Notes under the pieces: generated by a model
Databases searched by the model: none
What the model saw: the letters and a program-made list of their open reading frames with translations, nothing else
Told to the model about the DNA's origin: nothing
Position numbers and translations under genes: made by a program
From: Acetobacter malorum
Lineage (GTDB): Bacteria; Pseudomonadota; Alphaproteobacteria; Acetobacterales; Acetobacteraceae
Assembly (NCBI RefSeq): GCF_002153605.1
Contig: NZ_JOPG01000030.1
Location: 1 to 64,000 of the forward strand
Direction: 5' to 3'
DNA length: 64,000 bases
In this document: piece by piece, positions 8,182 through 16,047 of the stretch
How positions within the stretch are numbered: position 1 is the stretch's first letter
How the letters are laid out: each line of letters starts with the position of its first letter

Positions 8182-10113
8182 TCAGGACAGCACATCCTCT
8201 CGCTGTTCTGCTGCCAGAATACGCAGGCTGATGGCAGCCTTTTGCAGCGTCTCCTGCACCTCAAACGGCGTGCCATGCATCTGGCGCAACAACCAGCCTT
8301 CCGTCATCCCGGCCCACGCCGTGGCATCAGTGCCCGTCTGCACCCATTTCCGTAAAAAGACCTGAATGCCGCGGCGGGCGCTGAGTGGCAGAACCGGGTC
8401 CTTCGCCACATCCCGCAGGAAGACAATGTGCATCCCCATAGTCATGGCGCGAAACTGCGTTTGCATATAGGTCAGCCGGACAGACTGCGGCACGCCCTGC
8501 GCATTCCGCAAAATCCGCACGAGGCTGGAAGCACTTTCTGAAAGCCATTGATGCACCGTCACCCGGCTGCCCGGTGCCCCCAGAGCCTTCAGCCTGCGCT
8601 CCACCCAGCGGGCTGTGCGCCGCATGTGGGAGTCCACACGGAACGGCAAAACGAGACGATACGTCCAGCCTACAAAAGTCACGGCTACCAGAAAGGCCAT
8701 GGCGTTGTTGAAAAACGCCTCTTCTGAAAAGCGGCTCTGGTTCCCCGGCCCGATCAGAACCGGCAGGAACATGTTGAAGGAAAAAGCATACCCCGCAGTT
8801 GCCGGTTTTCGCGCCGCCAGACCGCCAATTGTCATGACAATCATCAGCATAACAATCAGCACCTCTGGGGCTGTCACAGCTGGCATGATCCAGAATGCAT
8901 AAATGGCGGCAGCAAACGCGCACCACAACGCCCCTTTCAGAAAGGGGGTTGAGGCCACAATCGGATTTTCCCGCGTAGCCAGAAGCCCATAGACCAGAGC
9001 CACAAAGGAAATGAAGCCAGCCCCGGCAGGCCAGCCTGTCACCTCCCACACCAGCCAGCCGGCCAGAATGCCTGCGCAGGAGCGAATGCCGTTTTCAACA
9101 GCTTCCAACGCATGGCGGCGGGATGTCATTTTAAAACGGAAGCGGTCTCCACGTTTGGGATGCGCGCAGGCCTCAATATGCTGGCGGGCGACATCATAGT
9201 CGGCATAGAGAGAGGCCGGGAGCGGGACATCTGCCTGCCCGGCCGGATTTTTCTGCTCCAGTAACGCCATGCCCCGCGCACGGGCCAGCACCATAATCAT
9301 GGCGGCAAGAGCCGCATGGGCGTGGTCTGCCGCGTGGGTCCGTGGCCCCATTTCCAGCGCATCGAACTCAATCCGGGCATTGGCCGCCATCAGGTCTGTC
9401 AGAACCTGCCCTTGCGTCTGGGCATCCGCCCGCCCGCTGACGAGCTCAGACACAACATGCCGCACCGTCTGAAAAGCGCCGTTCAGACGATCTAGCAGCC
9501 GTTTGCGGGCCTGCGTTTGCAAGGTTGGCATAAAGAGGACCGCAAGAAGCGCCTCACACACCACACCAAGAATGATGTAAGTGCCTCGCGCAATGGCGAT
9601 ATCAAAAACCTGATCAGGCTGTGCAATGGCCCCGGTGGCGACAATGGCCGAGGTAAACCCTGTAAGCACCAGACCATAAGCCCGGTAGCTTTCAAGAAAC
9701 GTCGCACCGCCACAACACAGGCCAATCCACACAGCAAGGCAGCAGAAAAACAGGGCGGACGCCTGCGGGAAAGCAGCGATTAGCGCCACACCGATACAGC
9801 AGCCCAGCACGGTGCCGGCAATACGCCAGCGCGCCTTGGACAGACTTTCCCCACGTGAGGATTGCGCCACCACCCAGACTGTCAGAGGAGCCCACTGGGG
9901 GCTGTCCAGCTCCATGCCCATGGCAATCAGCAAGGACAGGACGGCGGCAAGGGAGGACCGGACGGCAAAAATGACGTCCATGGCCGAGGGTTCAAGCAGC
10001 CAGCTCAGCTTGCTGCGCCAGGACGCGCGCGGACCACCAAAAAAGAGCCTGCCCAGCAAGCCCCCATCAGGCCCGACCATGCTCTGACCTGTCATGATAG
10101 TATTCCGGCGCAT
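8182..10113 (-). CDS. FUSC family inner-membrane transporter (AaeB/YccS-like)
   Basis: This 643-residue protein has two hydrophobic bundles (about residues 40-190 and 350-480), each with the FUSC-type pattern. The first includes DVIFAVRSSLAAVLSLLIAMGM and SPQWAPLTVWVV, and a cytoplasmic region lies between and after them. Members include AaeB, the aromatic carboxylic acid efflux pump, and other fusaric acid resistance-type exporters. The ATG at 10113 has an excellent GGAGGGGG just upstream. A LysR gene on the same strand ends 90 bases upstream and may regulate it. No membrane-fusion partner (AaeA-like) is adjacent, which is unusual for an efflux complex, so the substrate and mechanism remain open. 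Confidence 0.85.
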   Translation of the reverse strand: MRRNTIMTGQSMVGPDGGLLGRLFFGGPRASWRSKLSWLLEPSAMDVIFAVRSSLAAVLSLLIAMGMELDSPQWAPLTVWVVAQSSRGESLSKARWRIAGTVLGCCIGVALIAAFPQASALFFCCLAVWIGLCCGGATFLESYRAYGLVLTGFTSAIVATGAIAQPDQVFDIAIARGTYIILGVVCEALLAVLFMPTLQTQARKRLLDRLNGAFQTVRHVVSELVSGRADAQTQGQVLTDLMAANARIEFDALEMGPRTHAADHAHAALAAMIMVLARARGMALLEQKNPAGQADVPLPASLYADYDVARQHIEACAHPKRGDRFRFKMTSRRHALEAVENGIRSCAGILAGWLVWEVTGWPAGAGFISFVALVYGLLATRENPIVASTPFLKGALWCAFAAAIYAFWIMPAVTAPEVLIVMLMIVMTIGGLAARKPATAGYAFSFNMFLPVLIGPGNQSRFSEEAFFNNAMAFLVAVTFVGWTYRLVLPFRVDSHMRRTARWVERRLKALGAPGSRVTVHQWLSESASSLVRILRNAQGVPQSVRLTYMQTQFRAMTMGMHIVFLRDVAKDPVLPLSARRGIQVFLRKWVQTGTDATAWAGMTEGWLLRQMHGTPFEVQETLQKAAISLRILAAEQREDVLS

Positions 10114-10203
10114 GGCACCCCCTCCTGCACGAAGCGGGACAATGCGAAAAACCGGGGGCCTTCGTCCAAATGTTTGTAATAATCAGGTGATAACGTCTGC
10201 TTA

Positions 10204-11106
10204 TCAGACTGAATAAATGTCTGCCACGTTCAGGGTCTGCGCAACGTCCCACAAGCGGGTCAGCAGCATGCTGGTGTTGGGTTGCATCAGCCGCACAAGC
10301 CCGACATCGGGCGATGCGCACCCGTGGATGCGCCGGAGCTGGAGGCCGGAAAGCCCCACCCGCTCAGGCAGCGCCGCCACCGGCAGGATACTGGCCAGAC
10401 GCCCCCCGAGCAGTTCCGCATGCAGCAGTTCCAGCGCATCGGTTTCCAGCATGACGGTCGGGGTAACCTCCGCCTCCCGGAACCCTGCATCCACCAGTTG
10501 CCGGCTGCGCATATTACGGCTGAGCAGGCATAGCGGCAGCGCGGCAATATCCGCCCAGGAACATTGCTTACCTGCCGGGAGCTGAACCGAGGCCGCAGCC
10601 GCCAGCACATGCTGCTCCGCATACAGAGGTCGTGCTTCAAACACGCCATCCCCCGGCAGCTGATCCAGATACATAATGCCCAGCTGCAAATGATGCTCCC
10701 GGAGCATCCGGGTAATGTCTGTGCTGGAATAGACTTTCACTTCAACATGCAGAGCCGGAACAGCGGCCCGAAAGCATTCCAGCAGCAGCGGGACAACCTG
10801 TATGGCGGGCGGCATGACGCCAATGGAGAGTGAGCCCCCTGCAATATCCTGTGCAAAAGCAGCTTCCTGCTTCAACCCGTCCAGCGCGGCCAGTGTCTGA
10901 CGCGCCCAGACCAGCACCCGCTTGCCTTCTTCCGTCAGCCCATAAAAACGCCGGTTCCGCTGGATGATGGTAATCCCCAGCTCGTTTTCAAGCTGACGAA
11001 TACCCGCAGAAAGAGCCGGTTGAGAGACGCCACAGCTTTCCGCTGCACGGGAGAAATGACGGCACCGGTCCAGCGCAATCAGATAAGTCAGTTGCCGCAG
11101 AAACAC
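10204..11106 (-). CDS. LysR family transcriptional regulator
   Basis: This 300-residue protein has the LysR winged helix at residues 1-60 (FSRAAESCGVSQPALSAGIR is the recognition region), followed by a periplasmic-binding-protein-like effector domain. It belongs near the CynR/Cbl-like branch by general appearance. The start is a GTG at 11106 with a GAGG upstream; I found no better ATG. It lies directly upstream of the FUSC transporter on the same strand, with a 90-base gap, so it plausibly controls that gene. Classical LysR regulators are divergent from their target, and this layout is not, so the link is an inference. Confidence 0.88.
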   Translation of the reverse strand: MFLRQLTYLIALDRCRHFSRAAESCGVSQPALSAGIRQLENELGITIIQRNRRFYGLTEEGKRVLVWARQTLAALDGLKQEAAFAQDIAGGSLSIGVMPPAIQVVPLLLECFRAAVPALHVEVKVYSSTDITRMLREHHLQLGIMYLDQLPGDGVFEARPLYAEQHVLAAAASVQLPAGKQCSWADIAALPLCLLSRNMRSRQLVDAGFREAEVTPTVMLETDALELLHAELLGGRLASILPVAALPERVGLSGLQLRRIHGCASPDVGLVRLMQPNTSMLLTRLWDVAQTLNVADIYSV

Positions 11107-11139
11107 CGTATACCTCGCACCATCAGCTCTTTAAAACGC

Positions 11140-12099
11140 TTACTGCGCATCCGTATGCGCCTGTAAGGCACTCTGGTCAAAAACCTGATGCGCCCCGGCA
11201 GGCGCGCAGATATGCCCTTTAAAAGCGGCCTTTTTCTCCTCCTGCCCGACCTTCAGCACAAGCTGTGCGGGCTGGACGCAATTATGGCTGTCATCAAACA
11301 CCTCGCCGGAAACCCAGTGCAGCGTGGCCTCACGCACAACGCCGGGTTCTATCAGGACAGGCACTACATGCTGCGTGGCTTTGGCCCCGTGTGGACCGGG
11401 CTGACGCGCCCGAACGGTTGAGCGCCTGAAAACAGGCAGCTTAGCGCCATTCCCGTCCTCAAACTGCACCAGCGGGACCGGCGGCAGGGTGCAGGCCTCC
11501 GCACCTGTATTCCTTACAGTCAGCACAGTGCCAGACTGGGACATGCCATCAAACGCGCCATTCCGGTCATCCAGCGTGACGTCCAGATGCGCGGCCTGAC
11601 AGGCCGCAGCCTGTCGGGTTGAAGGCGAAGAAGCACCCGCAGCGCCTGCGCTTGCAAGAGGTGTTACGTCAAAGCTCTTCACGGCCCCGGTTGCGGGGTC
11701 CAGATGGCAGGACCATTGAAAAGGCGTCCAGCTTATACCATCCGCAGCCTGTCGGAACTGCCCCCGCCCCTGCACCAAAGAGGGACTGACCAGCACCTGA
11801 CTGTCGGGCTGATCGTCCTGCAGGAAGAACCGATTGTCTGCCCCCAGACGCGTCAATGGCGCGCGTGCTGCGTTCTGGCAGAGGAAGGTCGTCATCTTCC
11901 AGACCAGACTCTGGTTTTGCACCGCCGCACGATCCTGCGGGTTTTGAATGGCAGCAATCTGACGGTTTATGCTCTCCAACTCAGCTTTGGAGGGCTGGCC
12001 ATTACGGCCCTCCGCCGCAAAAACGGGCACGCTGAACAGAAGAGCCGTAAGGCTAACGCCTGCGGCTCCGGCCTTGTAAAAGCTTGATATGCTGCACAT
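11140..12099 (-). CDS. Exported protein with a DUF4232-like C-terminal domain
   Basis: This 319-residue protein starts with a Sec signal peptide (hydrophobic to about residue 27, cleavage near VFAAEG). The C-terminal half, from about residue 165, contains CQAAHLDVTLDDRNGAFDGM, an LTVRNTGAEACTLPP segment and a conserved VQFEDGNGAKLPV stretch. That is the pattern of DUF4232, a beta-sandwich domain found in secreted proteins of unknown function. The N-terminal half is not recognised. The gene is divergent from the PadR regulator and lies 34 bases upstream of the LysR gene, so it could be the first gene of that transcript. No enzymatic motif is visible. Confidence 0.7.
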   Translation of the reverse strand: MCSISSFYKAGAAGVSLTALLFSVPVFAAEGRNGQPSKAELESINRQIAAIQNPQDRAAVQNQSLVWKMTTFLCQNAARAPLTRLGADNRFFLQDDQPDSQVLVSPSLVQGRGQFRQAADGISWTPFQWSCHLDPATGAVKSFDVTPLASAGAAGASSPSTRQAAACQAAHLDVTLDDRNGAFDGMSQSGTVLTVRNTGAEACTLPPVPLVQFEDGNGAKLPVFRRSTVRARQPGPHGAKATQHVVPVLIEPGVVREATLHWVSGEVFDDSHNCVQPAQLVLKVGQEEKKAAFKGHICAPAGAHQVFDQSALQAHTDAQ

Positions 12100-12198
12100 T
12101 TTTAGATGATGCGGGAGAGTGAGGGGCAGATCAAGCCATCATCCCCGCAGAGGCCTGATGCATTTCTCACATTAAATCGAAAAATAAGTCTTGAAATC

Positions 12199-12224
12199 TA
12201 TCTTAAGATATTTATATCGTAAGA
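12199..12224 (+). promoter_or_regulatory. Candidate PadR operator (palindrome plus direct repeat)
   Basis: TATCTTAAGATA at 12199-12210 is a perfect palindrome, and TATCGTAAGA at 12215-12224 repeats its left part 16 bases on. The pair sits immediately before the PadR start codon at 12226, in the gap shared with the divergent DUF4232 gene. PadR proteins commonly repress themselves through such AT-rich repeats. The assignment is by position only. Confidence 0.5.
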
Positions 12225-12225
12225 C

Positions 12226-12867
12226 ATGATGAAAACACAGAAACACGATCGTCCCTCCCGCCATCCTCACCACGCCGCCGGACCGCGCGGCGACCGCCAC
12301 GGCGGAGGCCGGGGCTTTGGCCGCGGTTTTGGTGGAGGCTTTGGACGAGGCCCCGGCCGAGGAGACTTCCCCAAAGGCCGCAAACTCAGCTCGGAAGAAC
12401 TCCAGCTTGTCCTGCTTGCCCTGCTGGCTGAACAGTCTGCGCATGGGTATGAACTCATCCGCCTGCTGGAAGAAAAATCCGGCGGCTTTTATGCCCCCAG
12501 CCCCGGCATGGTCTACCCGGCTCTCACCTATCTGGAAGAAATTGGCCACACCTCCGTCACACAGCAAGGCAACCGCAAGTTGTATAGCCTGACGGATGAA
12601 GGCCGGGCTTTTCTGGAAGAAAACCGCGAGCAGGCTGACCGTATTCTGGAAACCCTCGCCCGCATTGGCAGCCGTATGAACGAAGTGCGGGAAGCCTTCG
12701 CCGGGGTCAACGCCCTTGATCCAGAAGCAGCGGATGCCCTGCATCAGGCGCGCCATGCCCTCAAACAGGCCATGATGCGCAAGCGTGGATGCTCCCCGGA
12801 GGCCCTTAAGCGCATCACGCAGATCCTCAACACAGCGGCTGAGGAAATCGCAAAAACGCCAGAGTAA
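12226..12867 (+). CDS. PadR family regulator, YqjI-like, with Gly/Arg/His-rich N-terminus
   Basis: This 213-residue protein carries a PadR winged helix at about residues 58-130 with AHGYELIRLLEEKSGGFYAP, then SPGMVYPALTYLEE and the wing. A helical C-terminal dimerisation segment follows. The first 55 residues are His-rich and then a repetitive run of Gly, Arg and Phe. This architecture matches E. coli YqjI, a nickel-responsive repressor with a His-rich N-terminal tail. The tail here has fewer His and no Cys cluster, so metal sensing is possible but not shown. The SelW-like gene lies 76 bases downstream on the same strand. Confidence 0.85.
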   Translation: MMKTQKHDRPSRHPHHAAGPRGDRHGGGRGFGRGFGGGFGRGPGRGDFPKGRKLSSEELQLVLLALLAEQSAHGYELIRLLEEKSGGFYAPSPGMVYPALTYLEEIGHTSVTQQGNRKLYSLTDEGRAFLEENREQADRILETLARIGSRMNEVREAFAGVNALDPEAADALHQARHALKQAMMRKRGCSPEALKRITQILNTAAEEIAKTPE

Positions 12868-12943
12868 GATCTCTGGCACGCATTTTCTGCTCATGGCATG
12901 AAGGAGGAAGTGCCAGCCCCTTATGCCATGAAAAGAAATCCGC

Positions 12944-13225
12944 ATGACGCCCCACAAACCGCGCATCACCATCCACTACTGCACGCAATGCAACTGGCTT
13001 TTGCGCGCAGCATGGATGGCGCAGGAACTGCTTTCCACCTTTGGCGAAACTCTGGGTGGCGTGACACTGGTGCCAGATAGCGGGGGCCGGTTTGAGATTC
13101 ATGTGGATGATCAACTGGTCTGGGAGCGTAAGCGAGACGGCGGCTTTCCCGGCCCTAAAGAGCTGAAGCAGAGAGTGCGGGATATCATTTCGCCTCAGCA
13201 GGACCTCGGCCATATCGACCGGTAG
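12944..13225 (+). CDS. SelT/SelW/SelH (Rdx) family thioredoxin-fold protein
   Basis: This 93-residue protein begins with ITIHYCTQCNW, so the redox motif CxxC is C13 and C16. In animal SelW the second cysteine is selenocysteine, and here it is an ordinary TGC. The segments FEIHVDDQLVWERKRDGGFPGPKELKQ complete the Rdx fold. Family members are small cytoplasmic redox proteins of uncertain substrate. The gene follows the YqjI-like PadR gene and is probably in the same transcript. No strong ribosome-binding site is seen, but the ATG position fits the start of the domain exactly. Confidence 0.85.
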   Translation: MTPHKPRITIHYCTQCNWLLRAAWMAQELLSTFGETLGGVTLVPDSGGRFEIHVDDQLVWERKRDGGFPGPKELKQRVRDIISPQQDLGHIDR

Positions 13226-13275
13226 GGTCTGTTTAAAACGCGCGCCCTCCGCCTTTTTCTGGCATAATCCCGCGC

Positions 13276-14166
13276 ATGAAACACTATTCCGCCGCCCAGA
13301 CGCGTGACGCCCTCCCCTTTCCAGCTCTGGTCGAGGCACTGGTCCTAACGGCTCAGGCCTATGCGGAGGGCTCTATTGTGTGCCCCGAACGCAGCGTTGT
13401 GCCAGCTCCCGACGGCTCCACACTCCTGATGACGATGCCTTCGGTCAGTCAGGATCTTCTTGTCACCAAGCTACTGACAATCTGCCCGGACAATGCAGGC
13501 ACCCCTCGTCCCACCATTCAGGGACAGGTCACCTGCGCCAGCACGCGCACCGGTGAGCTGCTTTTTTCACTGGACGGGCCGACCGTGACCATGCGCCGCA
13601 CATCGGCCATAAGTCTGCTGGGCGTTCGGCTTCTGGCCCGAGGTCCTGTACGGCGCGTGCTGATCATTGGGAGCGGTACGCAGGCCCGCGCCCATTGTGA
13701 AGCCTTTGCCGCTCTGTATCCTGAGGCCACGCTTGTGGTACGGGCCCGTACGCCGGAACGTGCCGCGACTTTCTGCCAGCAACAGGCCGACCTGCCTCTC
13801 CCTATCCGGCCAGAACAACCGGACGAAGAGCGCTTTGATGTCGTCCTGACTGTCACCAGCAGTCGGGCCATTTTGTATGATGGACCGCCTGATCCAGACT
13901 GTCTGGTGGTTGGCGTCGGTGCTTTCCAGCCGGACATGATTGAAGTCGGCCCGCAAATTGTGCGCAACAGCACCCTCTATGTCGATGACCCGATTGGGGC
14001 TCCGAGTGAAGCCGGTGACCTCATTCAGGCAGGCGTCAACTGGGCCGATGTGCGGGCGCTGGCTTCCGCCCTGCACACCCCGCCCCCGAAGGATCAGCCT
14101 GTTTTTTTCAAATCCGTCGGCTGTGCAGCGTGGGATCTGGCTGCGTGCCGGGTGCTGACCCCTTAA
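13276..14166 (+). CDS. Ornithine cyclodeaminase/mu-crystallin family, probable pyrroline-2-carboxylate reductase
   Basis: This 296-residue protein has the family layout: an N-terminal substrate and dimer region with CPERSVVPAPDGSTLLMTMP, and a Rossmann fold with VLIIGSGTQARAH at about residues 126-138. It lacks the features I associate with true ornithine cyclodeaminase and looks closer to delta-1-pyrroline-2-carboxylate reductases (the LhpI/DpkA type of enzyme), which make L-proline from a cyclic imine with NAD(P)H. Such enzymes take part in trans-3-hydroxy-L-proline degradation. No trans-3-hydroxyproline dehydratase is seen in this window, so the pathway role is uncertain. The gene is convergent with the nuclease gene. 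Confidence 0.7.
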   Translation: MKHYSAAQTRDALPFPALVEALVLTAQAYAEGSIVCPERSVVPAPDGSTLLMTMPSVSQDLLVTKLLTICPDNAGTPRPTIQGQVTCASTRTGELLFSLDGPTVTMRRTSAISLLGVRLLARGPVRRVLIIGSGTQARAHCEAFAALYPEATLVVRARTPERAATFCQQQADLPLPIRPEQPDEERFDVVLTVTSSRAILYDGPPDPDCLVVGVGAFQPDMIEVGPQIVRNSTLYVDDPIGAPSEAGDLIQAGVNWADVRALASALHTPPPKDQPVFFKSVGCAAWDLAACRVLTP

Positions 14167-14189
14167 GCAGGCCCTGATATCCGGCAGCG

Positions 14190-15071
14190 TTACGGCACGA
14201 GAGACTTCACCAGTGCGCGCAGAGCTTTCTGCGCGGCTTTCTTCCCCCATTCTTTCAGCAGCTTGCGGGTCCGGTCCTGTTTGGCCAGCGCGTAGGGGCT
14301 TTCCCGAATAGGCGGCATGGCCGCGACATGATCTTTCATGGACGCAGGGAGGGCCGGAAACGGATCAATATTCACCAGCCGGATCAGCATCGCGACACTG
14401 GTAATCCGGCAAGACGGCTGCGCGGTGTTCAGACAGACATACGCGCCCGTGCCATTCCCGGCGGGGTCATACACCGCTTTCCACGTCACGGTCGGGACGG
14501 GAATATGATGGGCCCCTATGGTCCTGAACTGATCGGGGTCATAGCCCGGCCCCGTCACCACAAAGATCTCCCCTTCCTCCCGCGCCCAGCCCCGCACGGC
14601 ACTTTCCACCCCTTCCCACGGGCCACGATTAAGCTCCGGCGTTTGCGGCACGATATTGGACAGCAGGAAACTCTGCTTCTGGGCCGTCGCCCCGGCCTCG
14701 TCCCCACTGGGCGTCATATGCCCCCGGTCATAATGGGAGCGCGTGTAATCAGCAGTCAGCGCCTGCATGGTGGACGGCAGGCGCGTGTCCGGCTGAAAAC
14801 TGTCATGCCGCTGCATCTTGTCGGCAATTTCCAGATTTTCTTCCGTCAGATCTTCCGCAGACCAAAGCGGCCCACGTGTCTGCTCCGAGGCCAGCACAGC
14901 GTACTGGTCATTACACAGCATGACTGTCCCGATCCGTGCTGTCTCAGACAAAACAGCAGGCGGCACACCTTTTGCAAACAGATCCGGGCAGCTTGCAGCA
15001 TTGGCAACGGGGACCAGTGCTGCGGGAGACAAGCAAAGCAGCCCGGCAGCACCCCAAAAAACTTTCAGCAC
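14190..15071 (-). CDS. Exported DNA/RNA non-specific endonuclease (NUC1 family)
   Basis: This 293-residue protein has a Sec signal peptide (to about residue 26) and the DRGHMTPSGDEA motif of beta-beta-alpha-metal nucleases. H118 in DRGH should be the general base, and the Asn in LSNIVPQTPELN should hold the magnesium ion. Proteins of this family degrade DNA and RNA outside the cytoplasm for scavenging or defence. It starts at a GTG (15071) with an AGGAAA ribosome-binding site and follows the exonuclease gene by seven bases, so the two are almost certainly co-transcribed. I see no immunity protein gene, which fits export rather than cytoplasmic action. Confidence 0.88.
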   Translation of the reverse strand: MLKVFWGAAGLLCLSPAALVPVANAASCPDLFAKGVPPAVLSETARIGTVMLCNDQYAVLASEQTRGPLWSAEDLTEENLEIADKMQRHDSFQPDTRLPSTMQALTADYTRSHYDRGHMTPSGDEAGATAQKQSFLLSNIVPQTPELNRGPWEGVESAVRGWAREEGEIFVVTGPGYDPDQFRTIGAHHIPVPTVTWKAVYDPAGNGTGAYVCLNTAQPSCRITSVAMLIRLVNIDPFPALPASMKDHVAAMPPIRESPYALAKQDRTRKLLKEWGKKAAQKALRALVKSLVP

Positions 15072-15078
15072 GTTTTTC

Positions 15079-15960
15079 CTAAACCCGGCTCGTAAAGCGG
15101 TCTGTGGCTTTAATCTCGCTGACGGTCAGTTCAACATCCCGCCGATAAATCTCGTCCCGCAAAAAGGTCTCTTCCTCTTCCCGTTTTTCCGGAGGCAGAT
15201 CGATAAACCACGCTTTGGGCCGCCCATCCATGCCATCATTCCAGCGATACCCACGAGCCTTAAGCGCATCCTTGCTTTCAAACGGTGCCTGAACAGCCCA
15301 GATCCTGACCCAGACCGAGCGGGCGCGGTCCAGAAGGTAGGACAACGCACTCCGTCCCTCTGGAAAGTCGCAATAGCCGAGCAGCGCAAGGCTCGCCAGA
15401 CAATCATCTGTCGCGCGATGCCCCTCAAAAAAGAACCCGGCCTGCGTTGCCAGATAGCCCAGTTTCCGCCCCTCAAACCCGGCCTCATCCCACGGCACAT
15501 CCGCCATGGAACAGGCCCACGGTTTTTCCGCAAAGGCGGGGCAAAAGGCTTCAATAAACGGACGATCAAACGTGGCGTTATGCGCAATCACCAGAGAGGC
15601 ATCCGCTGCAAAATCAGCCACATTCTCCGGCGCAATCCTATGCCCGGCCAGCATCTCCTGCGTCAGGCCCGTCAGCTCCGTCACACGCGGCGGCACGGGC
15701 ACGGAGGGCTCACGCAGGCGGCTGAAAGCCGGCAATACGCCAATCAGCCCGCCATCCAGCGTATAGGCAAAGGGCACCATGCCAATTTCAATAATTTCAT
15801 CAAAGGCTGCATCCAGCCCTGTGGTCTCAAGGTCCAGAAACAGACCTTTGCGCACTCTGCGGCCCTCCGGCATGGCCTCCAGCCAATGCGGCCGCAGGCG
15901 GCGCAACACACGATAATCGCCTGAACGCTCCAGCGTTCGGGCAAGATTTTCCAAAGACAT
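15079..15960 (-). CDS. DnaQ-like 3'-5' exonuclease (DEDDh)
   Basis: From the ATG at 15960, with AGGAG six bases upstream, this encodes 293 residues. A TTG at 15984 in the same frame has no ribosome-binding site. The exonuclease domain spans about residues 35-210: the first acidic pair is in FLDLETTGLD, the second aspartate in HNATFDRPFIEAF, and the final His-Asp in HRATDDCLASLALL. This is the DEDDh type of the DNA polymerase III epsilon family. The C-terminal 80 residues include a RGYRWND motif found in stand-alone bacterial exonucleases of this group. It is followed seven bases later by the exported nuclease. Its cellular role is unknown, but nucleic-acid trimming is likely. Confidence 0.88.
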   Translation of the reverse strand: MSLENLARTLERSGDYRVLRRLRPHWLEAMPEGRRVRKGLFLDLETTGLDAAFDEIIEIGMVPFAYTLDGGLIGVLPAFSRLREPSVPVPPRVTELTGLTQEMLAGHRIAPENVADFAADASLVIAHNATFDRPFIEAFCPAFAEKPWACSMADVPWDEAGFEGRKLGYLATQAGFFFEGHRATDDCLASLALLGYCDFPEGRSALSYLLDRARSVWVRIWAVQAPFESKDALKARGYRWNDGMDGRPKAWFIDLPPEKREEEETFLRDEIYRRDVELTVSEIKATDRFTSRV

Positions 15961-15974
15961 GTCAGCTCCTGAAC

Positions 15975-16005
15975 CTGCGCGCAACTTATGCAGCGTTGCG
16001 CGCAG
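15975..16005 (-). terminator. Strong hairpin between the TonB receptor and the exonuclease gene
   Basis: An 11-base perfect stem (15975-15985 with 15995-16005, arms CTGCGCGCAAC and GTTGCGCGCAG) has a nine-base loop. It lies between the stop of the upstream receptor gene and the exonuclease start on the minus strand. No T run follows, so it could be a rho-independent-like end, a stabiliser, or a structure limiting readthrough. Confidence 0.5.
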
Positions 16006-16047
16006 AGGCCAGAAGATTTTTCCCCCTCCCCTTCAGAAATCCAGGGG

